64,000 nt of DNA, from assembly GCA_963764805.1 (NCBI GenBank), contig CAVXUB010000006.1, positions 186,001 to 250,000 of the forward strand, written 5' to 3'. The DNA comes from CAVXUB01 sp963764805 (GTDB taxonomy: Bacteria > Actinomycetota > Acidimicrobiia > Acidimicrobiales > Bog-793). Numbering within the stretch: position 1 is the first letter of the stretch; each line of letters opens with the position of its first letter. This document shows, in pieces, positions 1 through 8,614 of this stretch. The notes beneath the pieces are model-generated. The model did not search any database. It had not been told where the DNA came from and was given only the letters and a program-made list of their open reading frames with translations. A program made the translations under genes and the position numbers.

Positions 1-1211
1 GGGAACGAAGGCTGGGTCGTTCCGCCCGATGTCCAGCAGTCGTCGCTGCTCGAGCAGGAGAGCCCGGTCAGCTGCGACTGCGGAAGTCCGCTCGAGGACA
101 CGAGACTCCAGCTCTGGCCCCCGTCTGTGGAATGGAGGATCGTCGAGGTGCCTGTGCCGCCCCCGAAGGAGACCATCAGGCAGTCGTTCGCCGCCGGGCA
201 CGATATCGAGGGGATCCCGTACGTCCCTGTTGGGACGCTCGCGGACTGCCAGCTGGCGCCCCCGTCGGTGCTGTAGCCCACTGCGAGCGACTCACCCAAT
301 GATCCAGGGACGAACCCGGCGACGATGCAGGTGCCGTCGCTCAGGCACTGGAGGGATGACGTGTTCAAGCCGCCCGCGATCTCGACCGTCACCGGAGTTG
401 TCGATCCAGACCACGTGACGCCGCCGTCCGATGTCGTGAAGGAGCTCGATGCGGCAAGTCCCTGGGGAGACCCCACGGCGGTGCATCTCGTTGCCGATGT
501 GCAATCGAGGGCTCCGATGGCCTGCACCGAGGGATCGCGATAGCCATCCGAGTCGAGCTGCGAGGGTCCTGGGTGACTGGACCAGGTCTGCCCGCCGTCG
601 CTCGTCTCGAGGAAGACTGCCTGGCCTGAGGTTTCCACCCCCAAGATGCCGCACGTGCTCGCATCGACGCACGACATCGAGCTGTGGGTGCCGAGCTGCG
701 CCGGCAGGTTGACATCGCTCCAGCTATGCCCGCCGTCGGTGGTCACGAGGAGCTGCCCGGGGTCCGATCCGTCGATCTTGGAGCCGAGCGCGTAGCAAGT
801 CGTCGTGGAGGCACACTGCATCTGGAAGTTCGCATTCGGCTGGACGGTCCCGAGTGGGTGCCACGGCCCGCTGACGTCCCCGACCAGCCGCCAGCGCAGC
901 GACGGGTGACCTGCGTGACTCGCCTGGGCGGGGTGCGTGGGCGCGGTCGGCCCGGCCAACAGCGTCGCGCCCACCAGCGCCACGACGGCCATCAAGGCGC
1001 CTGCGGCGACGCCGAAACCGACGTGTCGCAGCCGCCTGTGGGCTCCGATCACACGACGCGTAGGGGCTGTGGCGAGCGATCCGGGCGGGTTCGAGTCGAG
1101 GATCCGCCGCAGGATCCGCTCGGTCTCGGCGCCGTCGATGATCTCAGTCGCGTGATCGAGAATCGCGGGACGGTTAGCGGTCAGGAGATCGAGTTCATTT
1201 CGAGCTGGCAT
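1..1211 (-). CDS. Membrane-anchored beta-propeller protein, putative ECF partner (partial)
   Basis: The reading frame starts at an ATG at 1211, is open to the window edge, and gives about 403 residues with the C-terminus missing. About 70 cytoplasmic residues are followed by one membrane helix (residues about 68-88), then a secreted part made of BNR/sialidase-like repeats. Each repeat ends in a motif like S-T-D-G-G-x-x-W. At least six repeats also carry a cysteine pair, C-x5-C, followed by x3-G (for example CASTTTC, CVDASTC, CTSATRC, CLSDGTC, CPAANDC, CSSSDDC). The start lies one base after the ECF sigma stop, with an AAAGGAGG ribosome site inside that gene, so the two are co-translated. Small inside domain, one helix and sensor-like outside domain next to an ECF factor suggest a transmembrane anti-sigma or sensor; this role is inference. 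Confidence 0.8.
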   Translation of the reverse strand, partial: MPARNELDLLTANRPAILDHATEIIDGAETERILRRILDSNPPGSLATAPTRRVIGAHRRLRHVGFGVAAGALMAVVALVGATLLAGPTAPTHPAQASHAGHPSLRWRLVGDVSGPWHPLGTVQPNANFQMQCASTTTCYALGSKIDGSDPGQLLVTTDGGHSWSDVNLPAQLGTHSSMSCVDASTCGILGVETSGQAVFLETSDGGQTWSSHPGPSQLDSDGYRDPSVQAIGALDCTSATRCTAVGSPQGLAASSSFTTSDGGVTWSGSTTPVTVEIAGGLNTSSLQCLSDGTCIVAGFVPGSLGESLAVGYSTDGGASWQSASVPTGTYGIPSISCPAANDCLMVSFGGGTGTSTILHSTDGGQSWSLVSSSGLPQSQLTGLSCSSSDDCWTSGGTTQPSF

Positions 1212-1212
1212 G

Positions 1213-1818
1213 TCAGTGTGCCTCCTTTGTTTGCAGGAACTCGGCGCGGCGGGAAGGATCGATCTCGCCCGGGCGACCGGCGATGGCCGGGCTACCGTCG
1301 GGGTCGTCGGCTTCCAACCGCGCCACAAAGCGCCGCCTCGCCCGATGCAGCCGCACGGAGAGGGCCCACCGGGTCAGACCGAGCACCTCGGCCGCCTGGT
1401 CCCGCGACAATCCGTCCCACGCCATGAGCCGCAGGACCTCCCTGTCGGGTCCTGAAAGTCCGCAAAAAGCGCTCAGCACCGACTGCCGTTCGGTGACCTG
1501 CTCGCCTGGGTCGCAGACAGCCTCATCGTCGGCCACATGTGCGAGCCGCGCGCCGAGAGCGAGGCGCCTTGCATCGCCACGAGAATGTGTAGAGATCACC
1601 TTGCGTGCGACGCCGAGCAACCAGGATGTCGGCTGGTCCGACATCTCGTCGAACCGACGCCAGGCGACGAGAAATGTCTCCGCCACGACGTCCTTTGCTT
1701 GCTCAGCCCTGACGCGGGCGAGGGCATAGCGCAGCACGACCTGCACGTGCTCTCGGTAGAAGGCCTCGAAACGCGCCCTGTCTTCTGCGCTCATCTCGCG
1801 TCGCGCTTTGTGCATCAC
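1213..1818 (-). CDS. ECF-family RNA polymerase sigma factor
   Basis: The product is about 201 residues with a sigma-70 region 2 (residues about 16-75, including the D-V-V-A-E-T-F-L-V-A-W core) and a region 4 helix-turn-helix (about 120-170, L-S-G-P-D-R-E-V-L-R-L then L-S-R-D-Q-A-A-E-V-L-G-L). This is the standard two-domain ECF layout that directs RNA polymerase to stress or envelope promoters. Translation can begin at GTG 1818 or at ATG 1815. It is followed one base later by the membrane beta-propeller gene, the usual place for the cognate anti-sigma factor. The target regulon cannot be read from the window. Confidence 0.9.
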   Translation of the reverse strand: MMHKARREMSAEDRARFEAFYREHVQVVLRYALARVRAEQAKDVVAETFLVAWRRFDEMSDQPTSWLLGVARKVISTHSRGDARRLALGARLAHVADDEAVCDPGEQVTERQSVLSAFCGLSGPDREVLRLMAWDGLSRDQAAEVLGLTRWALSVRLHRARRRFVARLEADDPDGSPAIAGRPGEIDPSRRAEFLQTKEAH

Positions 1819-1939
1819 CTAGGAATGGCCGGCCCGGAGCGGAAATTACACGCCAAGATCGAAGCTCGCCGCCTCGCTGTCGAGCGGGTGGCCACGGCTT
1901 AGCATCGGTCCGACAGCGACGAGGGGCGAAGTCGACAAG

Positions 1940-2745
1940 GTGCCGTCAACAGCGGGTGAAGTGACAAGCGTGCCCCGGACCGCCCCCAAGCGCGTCCCCA
2001 GGCGCCCCGGGCGCCGCAGCCGGAGCCGACGGCACCGGCGGTGGCCGTTCCTCCTCGGCGGCCTCGTCATCCTGCTGGCACTCGTCGCCGGTGGCCTCGT
2101 CGTCGCCTGGAAGATCTGGGCGCCGAGTTACCGGCCATCGCTGCTCCCGGGCGAACGGTACGGCATCGACGTCTCCGCCTACCAGGGCAACGTGAACTGG
2201 AAGCAGGTGGCCGCCAGCGGCATCTCGTTCGTCTACATCAAGGCGACGGAGGGCAGCTCGTTCCTCGATCCCGACTTCGCCGAGGACCGCACAGCAGCGG
2301 AGTCGGCCGGGCTGGAAGTGGGTGCCTACCACTTCTTCTCCCTCTGCTCATCGGGCAGGGCTCAGGCTGCCGCCTTCCTCCGTGCGGTCGGGCCCCGCAA
2401 GCTGCAGCTGCCTCCGGCGGTCGACCTCGAACCGAGCACCTTCTGTTCGGCGCGACCGAGCGCGGCCGACGTGAGGGCGCAGTTGGCGGCCTTCCTGGCG
2501 GCGGTCGAGCCCGAGGAGGGGAGAGCTGTGCTCTACGTGAGTGGGGATTTCGAGGCGGCGTACCCCGTCGAGAGGTGGTTCAGCCGCAAGCTCTGGTGGC
2601 GCGCCTGCTCCTCCGCCCGGCCGGAGACGGATGGCTCTTCTGGCAGGTCGACAGCGTGGCGCACGTTCCCGGCGTTGCAGGAGCGGTCGACCTCGACGTG
2701 ATGGCGGCACCGTCCCGGCCTCACCTCGGTCCACGAGCGGGCTAG
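1940..2745 (+). CDS. Membrane-anchored GH25 family lysozyme (one frameshift)
   Basis: After an Arg-rich cytoplasmic start (residues 1-35) comes one membrane helix (about 36-56), then a glycoside hydrolase family 25 domain. Family features are the opening YGIDVSAYQGNVNW, the F-V-Y-I-K-A-T-E-G strand, G-A-Y-H-F-F and P-P-A-V-D-L-E-P. The family hydrolyses beta-1,4 bonds in peptidoglycan. The frame breaks near 2601-2604, where one C seems lost after GCC; the typical GH25 end (WLFWQVDS, later VDLDVM) is in another frame and stops at 2745. The gene is otherwise well conserved, so a sequencing error is likelier than a dead gene. The stop codon shares CTAG with the converging gene. Confidence 0.85.
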
Positions 2746-3313
2746 GGGTGGCGACCGAGGAAGGCGGCGAGCCTGTCAGCCGGCGGCGCGTTCTCGGTGA
2801 CCGCCACCTCGACTCCGAAGGGCGCCTGACCATCCGCGCCCCGAAACGACTCCGGGACCATCGATCTCGCCGCCGCCAGCAGCTGCGAGGCGAGCTGCGG
2901 GTCGAGATCTGTCGGTTGACCGGTCGACTTTGCCAAGTCCCAACCGTGCACGAAGGCGTCGGTGGCGGCGATGAACATGAAACGCGGCACCGGGAGCTCG
3001 CCGAACGCCAGCCGCACTGAGCGGTCCATCGCGCCCTCGGCCCCGAAGGCGGCCAGTCCGCGGCCGTGCCGGCGGTGAAGGCGCCGTTCATGTCGCCCGC
3101 CGTGAAGTCAGGAGCCGAATCCCCGGGCGGCGGCGGCGACTCGCCGCTCTCGACGGTCATCGCGAAGAACGAGGTCCCGCCGATGATGTGGTTCACCAGG
3201 TCACGAACGCTCCAGGCGGGGCATGGTGTCGGCTGGTCGAGTTGAGCCGGCAGCACGTTGGCGAGAACCGCGGCCGTGCTCGAGAACGCTCTCTCGAGGA
3301 TGTCGAGACTCAT
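2742..3313 (-). CDS. TIGR03086-type / mycothiol-dependent maleylpyruvate isomerase family protein (one frameshift)
   Basis: The N-terminal part from ATG 3313 has the family signature T-P-C-P-A-W-S-V-R-D-L-V-N-H. The C-terminal part includes AATDAFVHGWDLAKSTGQ. These belong to the DinB-like mycothiol-dependent maleylpyruvate isomerase superfamily, whose members use mycothiol in isomerase or transferase reactions; the substrate of this one is unknown. The two halves are in different frames because one G seems missing near 3060; repairing it gives about 190 residues, normal for the family. The start overlaps the stop of the phosphoesterase gene by four bases (ATGA), so the two form an operon. 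The presence of mshA in this window fits a mycothiol-using organism. Confidence 0.8.
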
Positions 3314-4251
3314 TCGGTCCTCCCCGGTGACTGTGGTGCGGGCGCCGGGCCAGAGTATCCGGCGACCTCGACCGGTACGTAGCTGACGACCGCCGCCCCG
3401 GCCGTGATGTCGATGCGTGAGTAGGCGCAGCCGGTGAGTGGCTCGTAGCGCTCCTCGTTCATCGGGTTCGAGCGGTAGGAGGTCGCCGGTGCCGCCCACA
3501 CCGGTACGCCGCCGATCATGCCGGCGCTGGCATGGTGGTTGTGGCCGCAGATCACGAGCATCACGTCACTTCCGCGCAGCACCTCGGCCAGCCGTTCCGG
3601 CTCCGCCAGCCCCATCGAGGCCATCTCTCGGATCGGCGTGCGGATCGGGGGATGGTGCAGGGCGAGGACGGTCCCCTCCGGCGCAGGCTCGGCCAGCACG
3701 TCCCGGAGCCATTCGAGCTGCTGGGTCCGCAGCTCGCCGTCGACTCTCCCCGGGATCACCGAGTCGAGCGCTACGACACGCAGCCCGTCGATCCAGGCGA
3801 CCTGGTCGATCGTGTCGGCGTCGCATGCGCCGTCCCGGCCGCCGGCCCGGCCGCCCTCCCGGCCGCCGGCCCGGCCGCCCTCCCCGCCGGCCCGGCCGCC
3901 CTCCCCGCCGGCCCGGCCGCCCTCCCCGCCGGAATCGCCGCCGCCATCCATCCCGAGCAGCGTCGCCCGGAGCGCTTGGCGGTCGTCGTGGTTCCCGGGG
4001 ACGAAGATGACTTCGCAACCGAGCTGTCCGGTGAGCTCACGAGTCCTCTCCCGCAAGGCTCTGTACGCTGCCGGCTCACCCTTGTCGACCAGATCGCCGG
4101 TCAGGATCAGCGCCTCCGGCCGGATGCCGGAGGCCAAGACGGAGGCGTAGACCGCCTCCAGATTGGCGAGGGCGTCGATGTCCGCCCGCAGGCGCCCTTC
4201 CGCCAACAGGTGGATGTCTGAGAACTGCAGCAATCGGAAGGCCCGCGGCAC
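3310..4251 (-). CDS. CpdA/Icc-like calcineurin-type metallophosphoesterase with a Gly-rich insert
   Basis: All five metal-binding motifs are intact: F-S-D-I-H near residue 10, T-G-D-L-V-D, P-G-N-H-D-D, A-L-H-H-P-P and I-C-G-H-N-H-H. The closest named family is Icc/CpdA, which hydrolyses 3',5'-cyclic AMP, although many relatives act on other phosphodiesters. The 313-residue length is about 35-40 residues above the usual because of a repeated Gly-Arg-Ala-Glu segment (G-G-E-G-G-R-A) just after the G-N-H-D motif, encoded by a 21-24 base tandem repeat. That insert lies in a surface loop and need not harm catalysis. The stop overlaps the downstream start. Confidence 0.85.
   Translation of the reverse strand: MPRAFRLLQFSDIHLLAEGRLRADIDALANLEAVYASVLASGIRPEALILTGDLVDKGEPAAYRALRERTRELTGQLGCEVIFVPGNHDDRQALRATLLGMDGGGDSGGEGGRAGGEGGRAGGEGGRAGGREGGRAGGRDGACDADTIDQVAWIDGLRVVALDSVIPGRVDGELRTQQLEWLRDVLAEPAPEGTVLALHHPPIRTPIREMASMGLAEPERLAEVLRGSDVMLVICGHNHHASAGMIGGVPVWAAPATSYRSNPMNEERYEPLTGCAYSRIDITAGAAVVSYVPVEVAGYSGPAPAPQSPGRTE
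3829..3932. repeat. GC-rich coding tandem repeat, 21-24 bp units
   Basis: Three exact 21-base units begin at about 3878, 3899 and 3920, each containing CCCTCCCCGCCGG. Two 24-base variants precede them at about 3830 and 3854. All unit lengths are multiples of three, so the phosphoesterase frame is kept and reads as GGEGGRA or GGREGGRA blocks. Confidence 0.85.
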
Positions 4252-4269
4252 CCGTCCCCCTTTCCGCCG

Positions 4270-4899
4270 ATGCTAGGCGAGCGAGGACTACGGACGGCCG
4301 GCTGGGCGATGATGATGTCCATGGGCTTCCTGCTCGAGAACGATGTCGATCCTGATCCGTTCGTGCAGTTCCGGCGATGGTACGAGGAAGCCGGCGTCGA
4401 CGAGATGGCCCTGGCCACGGCCACCCCGGAAGGGCAGCCGTCGTGCCGGATGGTGCTGCTGCGGACCTTGGACGAGGAGGGTTTCGTCTTCTTCACGAAC
4501 TTGACGAGCGCCAAGGCTGCAGATCTCGATGCGAACCCGCGGGCCGCCCTGCTGTTTCGCTTCCCTCTGCGGCAGGTGCGCGTCACAGGGACGGTGGAGC
4601 TGGTGGAACGCGACCAGACGGCGAGGTACTGGGCGACGAGACCGCGGGGAAGCCAGCTCGCAGCCTGGGCGTCGCCGCAGAGCAGGGTGATCGAAGGACG
4701 TGCTCAGCTCGACGAGCGGTTGGACGAGCTGGAGGAGCTCTTCGGCGGGGACGAGATCGAGCTGCCGGAGCACTGGGGCGGCTACCGGGTGCGGCCCGCC
4801 GCCGTCGAGTTCTGGCAGCACCAGGAGCATCGCCTCCACGACCGCCTGCGCTACCGGCGGCAGGGGCCGGGCTGGCTGCTCGAGCGATTGGCTCCCTAG
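4270..4899 (+). CDS. pdxH: Pyridoxamine 5'-phosphate oxidase
   Basis: This FMN enzyme oxidises pyridoxine or pyridoxamine 5'-phosphate to pyridoxal 5'-phosphate, the last step of vitamin B6 synthesis and salvage. Family features are D-P-F-V-Q-F-R-R-W-Y, the FMN-binding SCRMVLLRTLDEEGFVFFTN region and the C-terminal WGGYRVRP...EFWQHQEHRLHDR block. The first ATG at 4270 gives 209 residues; a run of ATGs at 4309-4321, just before G-F-L-L-E-N-D, are alternative starts, and no clear ribosome site decides between them. It is transcribed away from the phosphoesterase. Its stop shares CTAG with the converging membrane gene. Confidence 0.9.
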   Translation: MLGERGLRTAGWAMMMSMGFLLENDVDPDPFVQFRRWYEEAGVDEMALATATPEGQPSCRMVLLRTLDEEGFVFFTNLTSAKAADLDANPRAALLFRFPLRQVRVTGTVELVERDQTARYWATRPRGSQLAAWASPQSRVIEGRAQLDERLDELEELFGGDEIELPEHWGGYRVRPAAVEFWQHQEHRLHDRLRYRRQGPGWLLERLAP

Positions 4900-5625
4900 A
4901 ACCCGAGCACGGCGGCGTCATCCCGTGATCCTGCCTCGCTCAGGGCGAGGCGGCGGCGGGACCAGAACGGCGCGTCGAGCGCCGAGAAGAGCACCACCGC
5001 CACCCCGGTGGCGCTCACGATGTACCAGGGCCACGGTCCGTAGGAGCCGCAGCATCGTCCAGTTCGACGGCTCGCTGCGGAGGAACATGTAGTCGCCGCC
5101 GGTCACGGCGTCGATCACTCCGACCACCGCGGTGTATGCGATCGTGATCGCCATCACCCGGACGACGGCGTGGCGTCTCGGTGCCAGCTGCTGGCCGACG
5201 ACGAGGAAGAGCGCTGCGCAGACGATCCCGGCGTGGGCGATGACGTACTCGAAGAAGGTGAGGCTGGGGAAGCCGACGCTGAGGTCCGGGGTGAGGACCG
5301 CCTGCAGGGTGCCCGCCAGGCCCCAGAAGTAGGTGAGCTCGACGAGCAGCCGCTGCCGGGTCCACAAGGCAGCCGCGGCGACGAGCGTCGCCATGTCGCA
5401 GAGCGCGAAGGGCAGCGACCCGGACGCGGTCCAATCTGGCTCGGTGGCCGTCTGCACGATCCAGGTGAGTGTCACCGCCGCGAGCAGCAGCGCCAATAAG
5501 CCGTCGGCCACGATCATCCACCGCCCGGGGCGCCGACGGGCGAAGGCGCACAAAGCGATCGACACGACGACCATCGTCGTCACCGTGGCGAGGTAGGCGG
5601 CGGAGAAGACCCGCATCAACTCCAT
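4896..5625 (-). CDS. TIGR02206/YwaF-like integral membrane protein (one frameshift)
   Basis: The protein has about six to seven membrane helices and the family pattern L-P-F-A-L-C-D near residue 78, then Y-M-F-L-R-S-E-P-S-N-W. The expected next block, GPWPWYI, is present in another frame from about 5040, so a single-base indel lies near 5040-5044. Read through, the gene ends at 4896-4898 and gives about 243 residues. The function of this family is not known. The start is ATG 5625 (M-E-L-M-R-V) or GTG 5640. Confidence 0.75.
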
Positions 5626-5685
5626 TGTCCCGCCTCGCACGGGTTGTCCCGCCTCGCCCGGCTCGGCGCCTATCCTCCGCTGTCT

Positions 5686-5979
5686 GTGCCCGCCGCGCTG
5701 CTGACGATCGAGCTACGCCTGCCTCTCACCTCCTCCCTGAAGGACAAGAGGGCGGCGGTGAAACCGATCCTCGACCGAGCGCGCTCCCGCTTCAACGTCG
5801 CGGCGGCCGAGCTTGCCTACCAGGACGTGCACCGGCGGGCGAGGTTGGGTTTCGCGGCGGTGTCAGCCTCCCAGCGCCAAGTCGAGGAGGTGCTCGATGC
5901 CGTCGAACGCCTCGTCTGGTCACGCCCCGACACCGAGATCGTCGGTGCCGAGCGGCGCTGGCTGGAAGAGGACGACTAG
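5686..5979 (+). CDS. DUF503 family protein
   Basis: The 97-residue product matches the DUF503 pattern: a first strand L-T-I-E-L-R-L-P, then S-S-L-K-D-K-R-A-A-V-K-P-I and R-F-N-V-A-A-A-E. Members are small ferredoxin-like folded proteins of unknown function, found in many Gram-positive bacteria and sometimes near ribosome-binding factor A. I chose GTG 5686 because it gives the normal family length; an upstream start at 5644 would add 14 residues unlike the family. It stands alone between divergent and convergent neighbours. Its stop codon shares CTAG with the aldehyde dehydrogenase on the other strand. Confidence 0.8.
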   Translation: MPAALLTIELRLPLTSSLKDKRAAVKPILDRARSRFNVAAAELAYQDVHRRARLGFAAVSASQRQVEEVLDAVERLVWSRPDTEIVGAERRWLEEDD

Positions 5980-7356
5980 TCGACCCAGACGGTCTTGATG
6001 ACCGCGAACTCCCTGATGCCGTGCGGCGGACAGCTCCCGGCCGTAGCCGGACCGCTTCACCCCACCGAAGGGGAGGTCGTAGTAGGAGGTCGTCATCCAG
6101 TTGATGAAGACCATCCCCGCCTCCAGCTCGTCGATGAACCGCTGCTGCTCGTCGGGGTCCTCGGTCCAGGCGTTCGAGCCCAATCCGAAGTCGCTGTCGT
6201 TGGCGAGGGCTATCGCCTCGTCGATGGAGCCGACCCTCCACAGGGTCGCCACCGGCCCGAAGATCTCCTCGGAGTAGATGCGCATCTCGGGCGTGATGCC
6301 GGTGATCACGGTCGGTTCGTAGAACCAGCCCGGGCGGTCGGGCGCCGAGCCGCCGGTGAGGATCTGCGCACCCTTCTCGGTGGCGTCGGCGACCTGGGCG
6401 GCGATCTCGTCACGGCCCTGCAAGGTGGCGAGCGGCCCGACGTCGGTGCCGGCGGTCCATCGGGTCGCCGACGGCGAGCGTTGCCATCCCGGCCACGAAG
6501 AGCCGGCTCGAACTCCTCTGCGACGTCCTCGTGCACGATGAACCGTTTGGCGGCGATGCAGCTCTGCCCGTTGTTCTGGATGCGGGCCTTGACCGCCGAC
6601 TCGACGGCCCGCTCCAGGTCCGCCGATGGCATGACGATGTAGGGGTCGGAGCCACCGAGCTCGAGCACCGTCTTCTTGATCTCGTGGCCGGCATTGGCCG
6701 CCACGGACTGGCCCGCGCCCTCGCTGCCGGTGAGGGTCACGGCCTTGATCCCGGGGTCGGCGATCAGCGCTCTCGACGTCGGCCGATGCCCACCAGCAAC
6801 GTCTGGAAGACGCCGTCCGGGAAGCCGGCCCGACGGAAGGCGTCCTCCAGGTACGAGAGCGGTCTGGGGCACGTTCGACGCGTGCTTGAGCGAGCCCGAC
6901 GTTGCCGGCCATCGAGCGCCGGCGCGGCGAAACGCATCACCTGCCACATCGGGAAGTTCCACGGCATGACCGCCAGCACGCGCCGAGCGGCTGGTAGACG
7001 CTGTAGCTCGCCTTCTTGCGCTCCGGCGTCCGGTGCCGGCTCGGGCGCGAGGAACCCCTCGGCCGTGCTCGGCGAAGTAGCGGGCAGCCACCTGCGCACT
7101 TGCGGACCTCGCCCTTCGCCGCCTCGAGCGTCTTGCCCATCTCGGTGGTCATCACCCGGCCGATCTGGTCGACGTCGCTCTCGAAGATGTCGGCCAGACG
7201 ATTCATCAGTGCCGCACGCTCGGCGAAGCTCGTCCTCCGCCACCCCTGCCAGGCGGACTGAGCCAGGTCGAGGCGCCGCGCCACCTCCGACCGGTCGTAG
7301 GGCTCGAACGTGCGGAGGGTCTCTCCCGTTGCGGGGTTGACAGTTGCGATCGGCAT
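5976..7356 (-). CDS. Succinate-semialdehyde dehydrogenase-like aldehyde dehydrogenase (several frameshifts)
   Basis: Joined across frames, the product is a full-length ALDH of about 455 residues that starts M-P-I-A-T-V-N-P-A-T-G-E. It holds MPWNFPMWQV, TLTGSEGAGQSVAANAG, the glutamate of L-E-L-G-G-S-D, the catalytic cysteine in NNGQSCIAAKR, and EEIFGPVA. It ends I-K-T-V-W-V-D, as in NAD(P)-dependent succinate-semialdehyde dehydrogenases (GabD type), which oxidise succinate semialdehyde to succinate. At least five single-base indels split the 6.4-7.2 kb stretch, but every catalytic block survives. Substrate assignment rests on overall pattern only. Confidence 0.8.
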
Positions 7357-7440
7357 GACCCCGTTCTAGCGCAGGTCAGCGCCGACAGGGTGCGCCCGTT
7401 CCAGCGCAGGTCAGGCCCGATGGGCTGCGCGCACCGGCGC

Positions 7441-7923
7441 TCAGCCCATGCACTCCTCGCAGAGATCCGGCTCCGACCGCATGATCTGCTGGCACCAGCT
7501 CTCGATCGGGTCGGGACTCGTCGAGGCGAGCTTCAAGTTGGCCTGCGACATCTCGCTGCCGTCTTCGTTGACGCCCGAGATGATCTTGCAGTTCGGACGA
7601 TGGAGCATCAACGGCTGCCCACGCGAGCCCCGCGAGGTGTGCAGCACGTAGCCGTCGGGATGATCAGACACCCACTGCTGATAGCCCTCGTCGTCGTCGA
7701 CGAACCGCTGCAGCACGGCCCGTGTCCTGGCAACCGGCCGGCGAGCGGCACCGCCACCGGGCCCGGCACCGAGGCGGGTGGGGGCCCGTGCCTCAGGCTC
7801 TGCGGAGGCGTTGGCCGCCGCCGGAGTGCCGAGGCCGGGCACTTCGCCGATTCCCTGAGCGCCGTCGCCCTCGATCGGCGACGTCTCCTCCGGTCCCTGA
7901 GCTCCACCCACCTGATCTGCCAC
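7441..7923 (-). CDS. Hypothetical protein with His/Cys-rich C-terminal domain
   Basis: I do not recognise a named family. Residues 1-65 are low-complexity Ala/Gly/Pro/Glu. Residues about 66-160 form a compact domain: F-V-D-D-D-E-G-Y-Q-Q-W-V, H-P-D-G-Y-V-L-H-T, L-M-L-H-R-P-N-C-K-I-I, a Cys in E-S-W-C-Q-Q, and a terminal C-E-E-C-M-G. The spaced His and Cys residues could bind a metal; that is inference. The start is GTG 7923 with a GGAG just upstream. The gene follows the OsmC-like gene by 19 bases on the same strand and is probably co-transcribed with it. Confidence 0.6.
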   Translation of the reverse strand: MADQVGGAQGPEETSPIEGDGAQGIGEVPGLGTPAAANASAEPEARAPTRLGAGPGGGAARRPVARTRAVLQRFVDDDEGYQQWVSDHPDGYVLHTSRGSRGQPLMLHRPNCKIISGVNEDGSEMSQANLKLASTSPDPIESWCQQIMRSEPDLCEECMG

Positions 7924-7942
7924 GGCTCCGACGCCGGCCAGC

Positions 7943-8614
7943 TCATGGTCGGGTGGCTCCTCGGGCTCGCCCAGCAGGGGCTCGTGGCCCGGCAGGGACA
8001 GGTCCTGGCCGACTGCGTCCGGGAGCTCGTCCTCCGGAAGGGACGGCTGGGCTGGCGCAGACGGTTGTGCCGGCTTCTCCGGCGTCCGCCCGGCGGCTGG
8101 CCGCCTGCGGGGCGGCGAGATGAGAAGGGATCTCGGCCCCCGCTTCGATCACCGTGATCTCGGGATTGAGGATGACGAGCGACTTGAGGCTGTTGGCGAC
8201 GTAGCACTCCTGGTGAGCGAGCTCCACCAGCCGCTTGATGCGAGCAGTGTCGACCTCCCCGCGCACTGTTATGCGGGGGTTGAGGGTGATGTTGGTGATA
8301 CCCGTACGTCCCATCACGTCGGGCATCACCGCTTCGCCGGTGTCCTCGTAGTGGACGACCTCGATCTGGGAGCGGGCGGCGACGGCGAGGAACGACAGCA
8401 GCTGGCAGGACACGACCGCGCCGATCAGCATCAGCTCTGGGTTGAGCAGTTCCTCGGCGCCCTTGAAGGCCCCGTCGGCACTCATCTCGAGACGGATCGA
8501 GTTCGAGGGCAGGGTCACCTCGTGATTGCGGCTGTACTCCTCGTAACCAGCGGCCGTCGATCCCGTCCAGCGCGCCGTCGCGTTGTAGCGATGGAAGCGG
8601 TCGCCTCCGCCCAT
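7943..8614 (-). CDS. OsmC/Ohr-like peroxiredoxin with C-terminal extension
   Basis: The core (residues 1-160) is an OsmC domain with both redox cysteines: the first in A-V-V-S-C-Q-L-L-S-F, the second in A-H-Q-E-C-Y-V-A-N-S-L-K. These proteins reduce organic hydroperoxides with a thiol partner. ATG 8614 (M-G-G-G-D-R-F-H-R-Y) was chosen because the preceding frame is unlike OsmC; GTG 8623 is possible. After the natural end at P-E-I-T-V-I-E-A the frame runs on for about 60 Ala/Pro/Gly/Arg residues to 7943. That tail could be a real linker or the result of an undetected indel. Confidence 0.8.
   Translation of the reverse strand: MGGGDRFHRYNATARWTGSTAAGYEEYSRNHEVTLPSNSIRLEMSADGAFKGAEELLNPELMLIGAVVSCQLLSFLAVAARSQIEVVHYEDTGEAVMPDVMGRTGITNITLNPRITVRGEVDTARIKRLVELAHQECYVANSLKSLVILNPEITVIEAGAEIPSHLAAPQAASRRADAGEAGTTVCASPAVPSGGRAPGRSRPGPVPAGPRAPAGRARGATRP

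Noticed and set aside
3829..3932. The GC-rich array as a CRISPR
   Set aside because: Units are contiguous with no unique spacers and stay in frame within a coding region.
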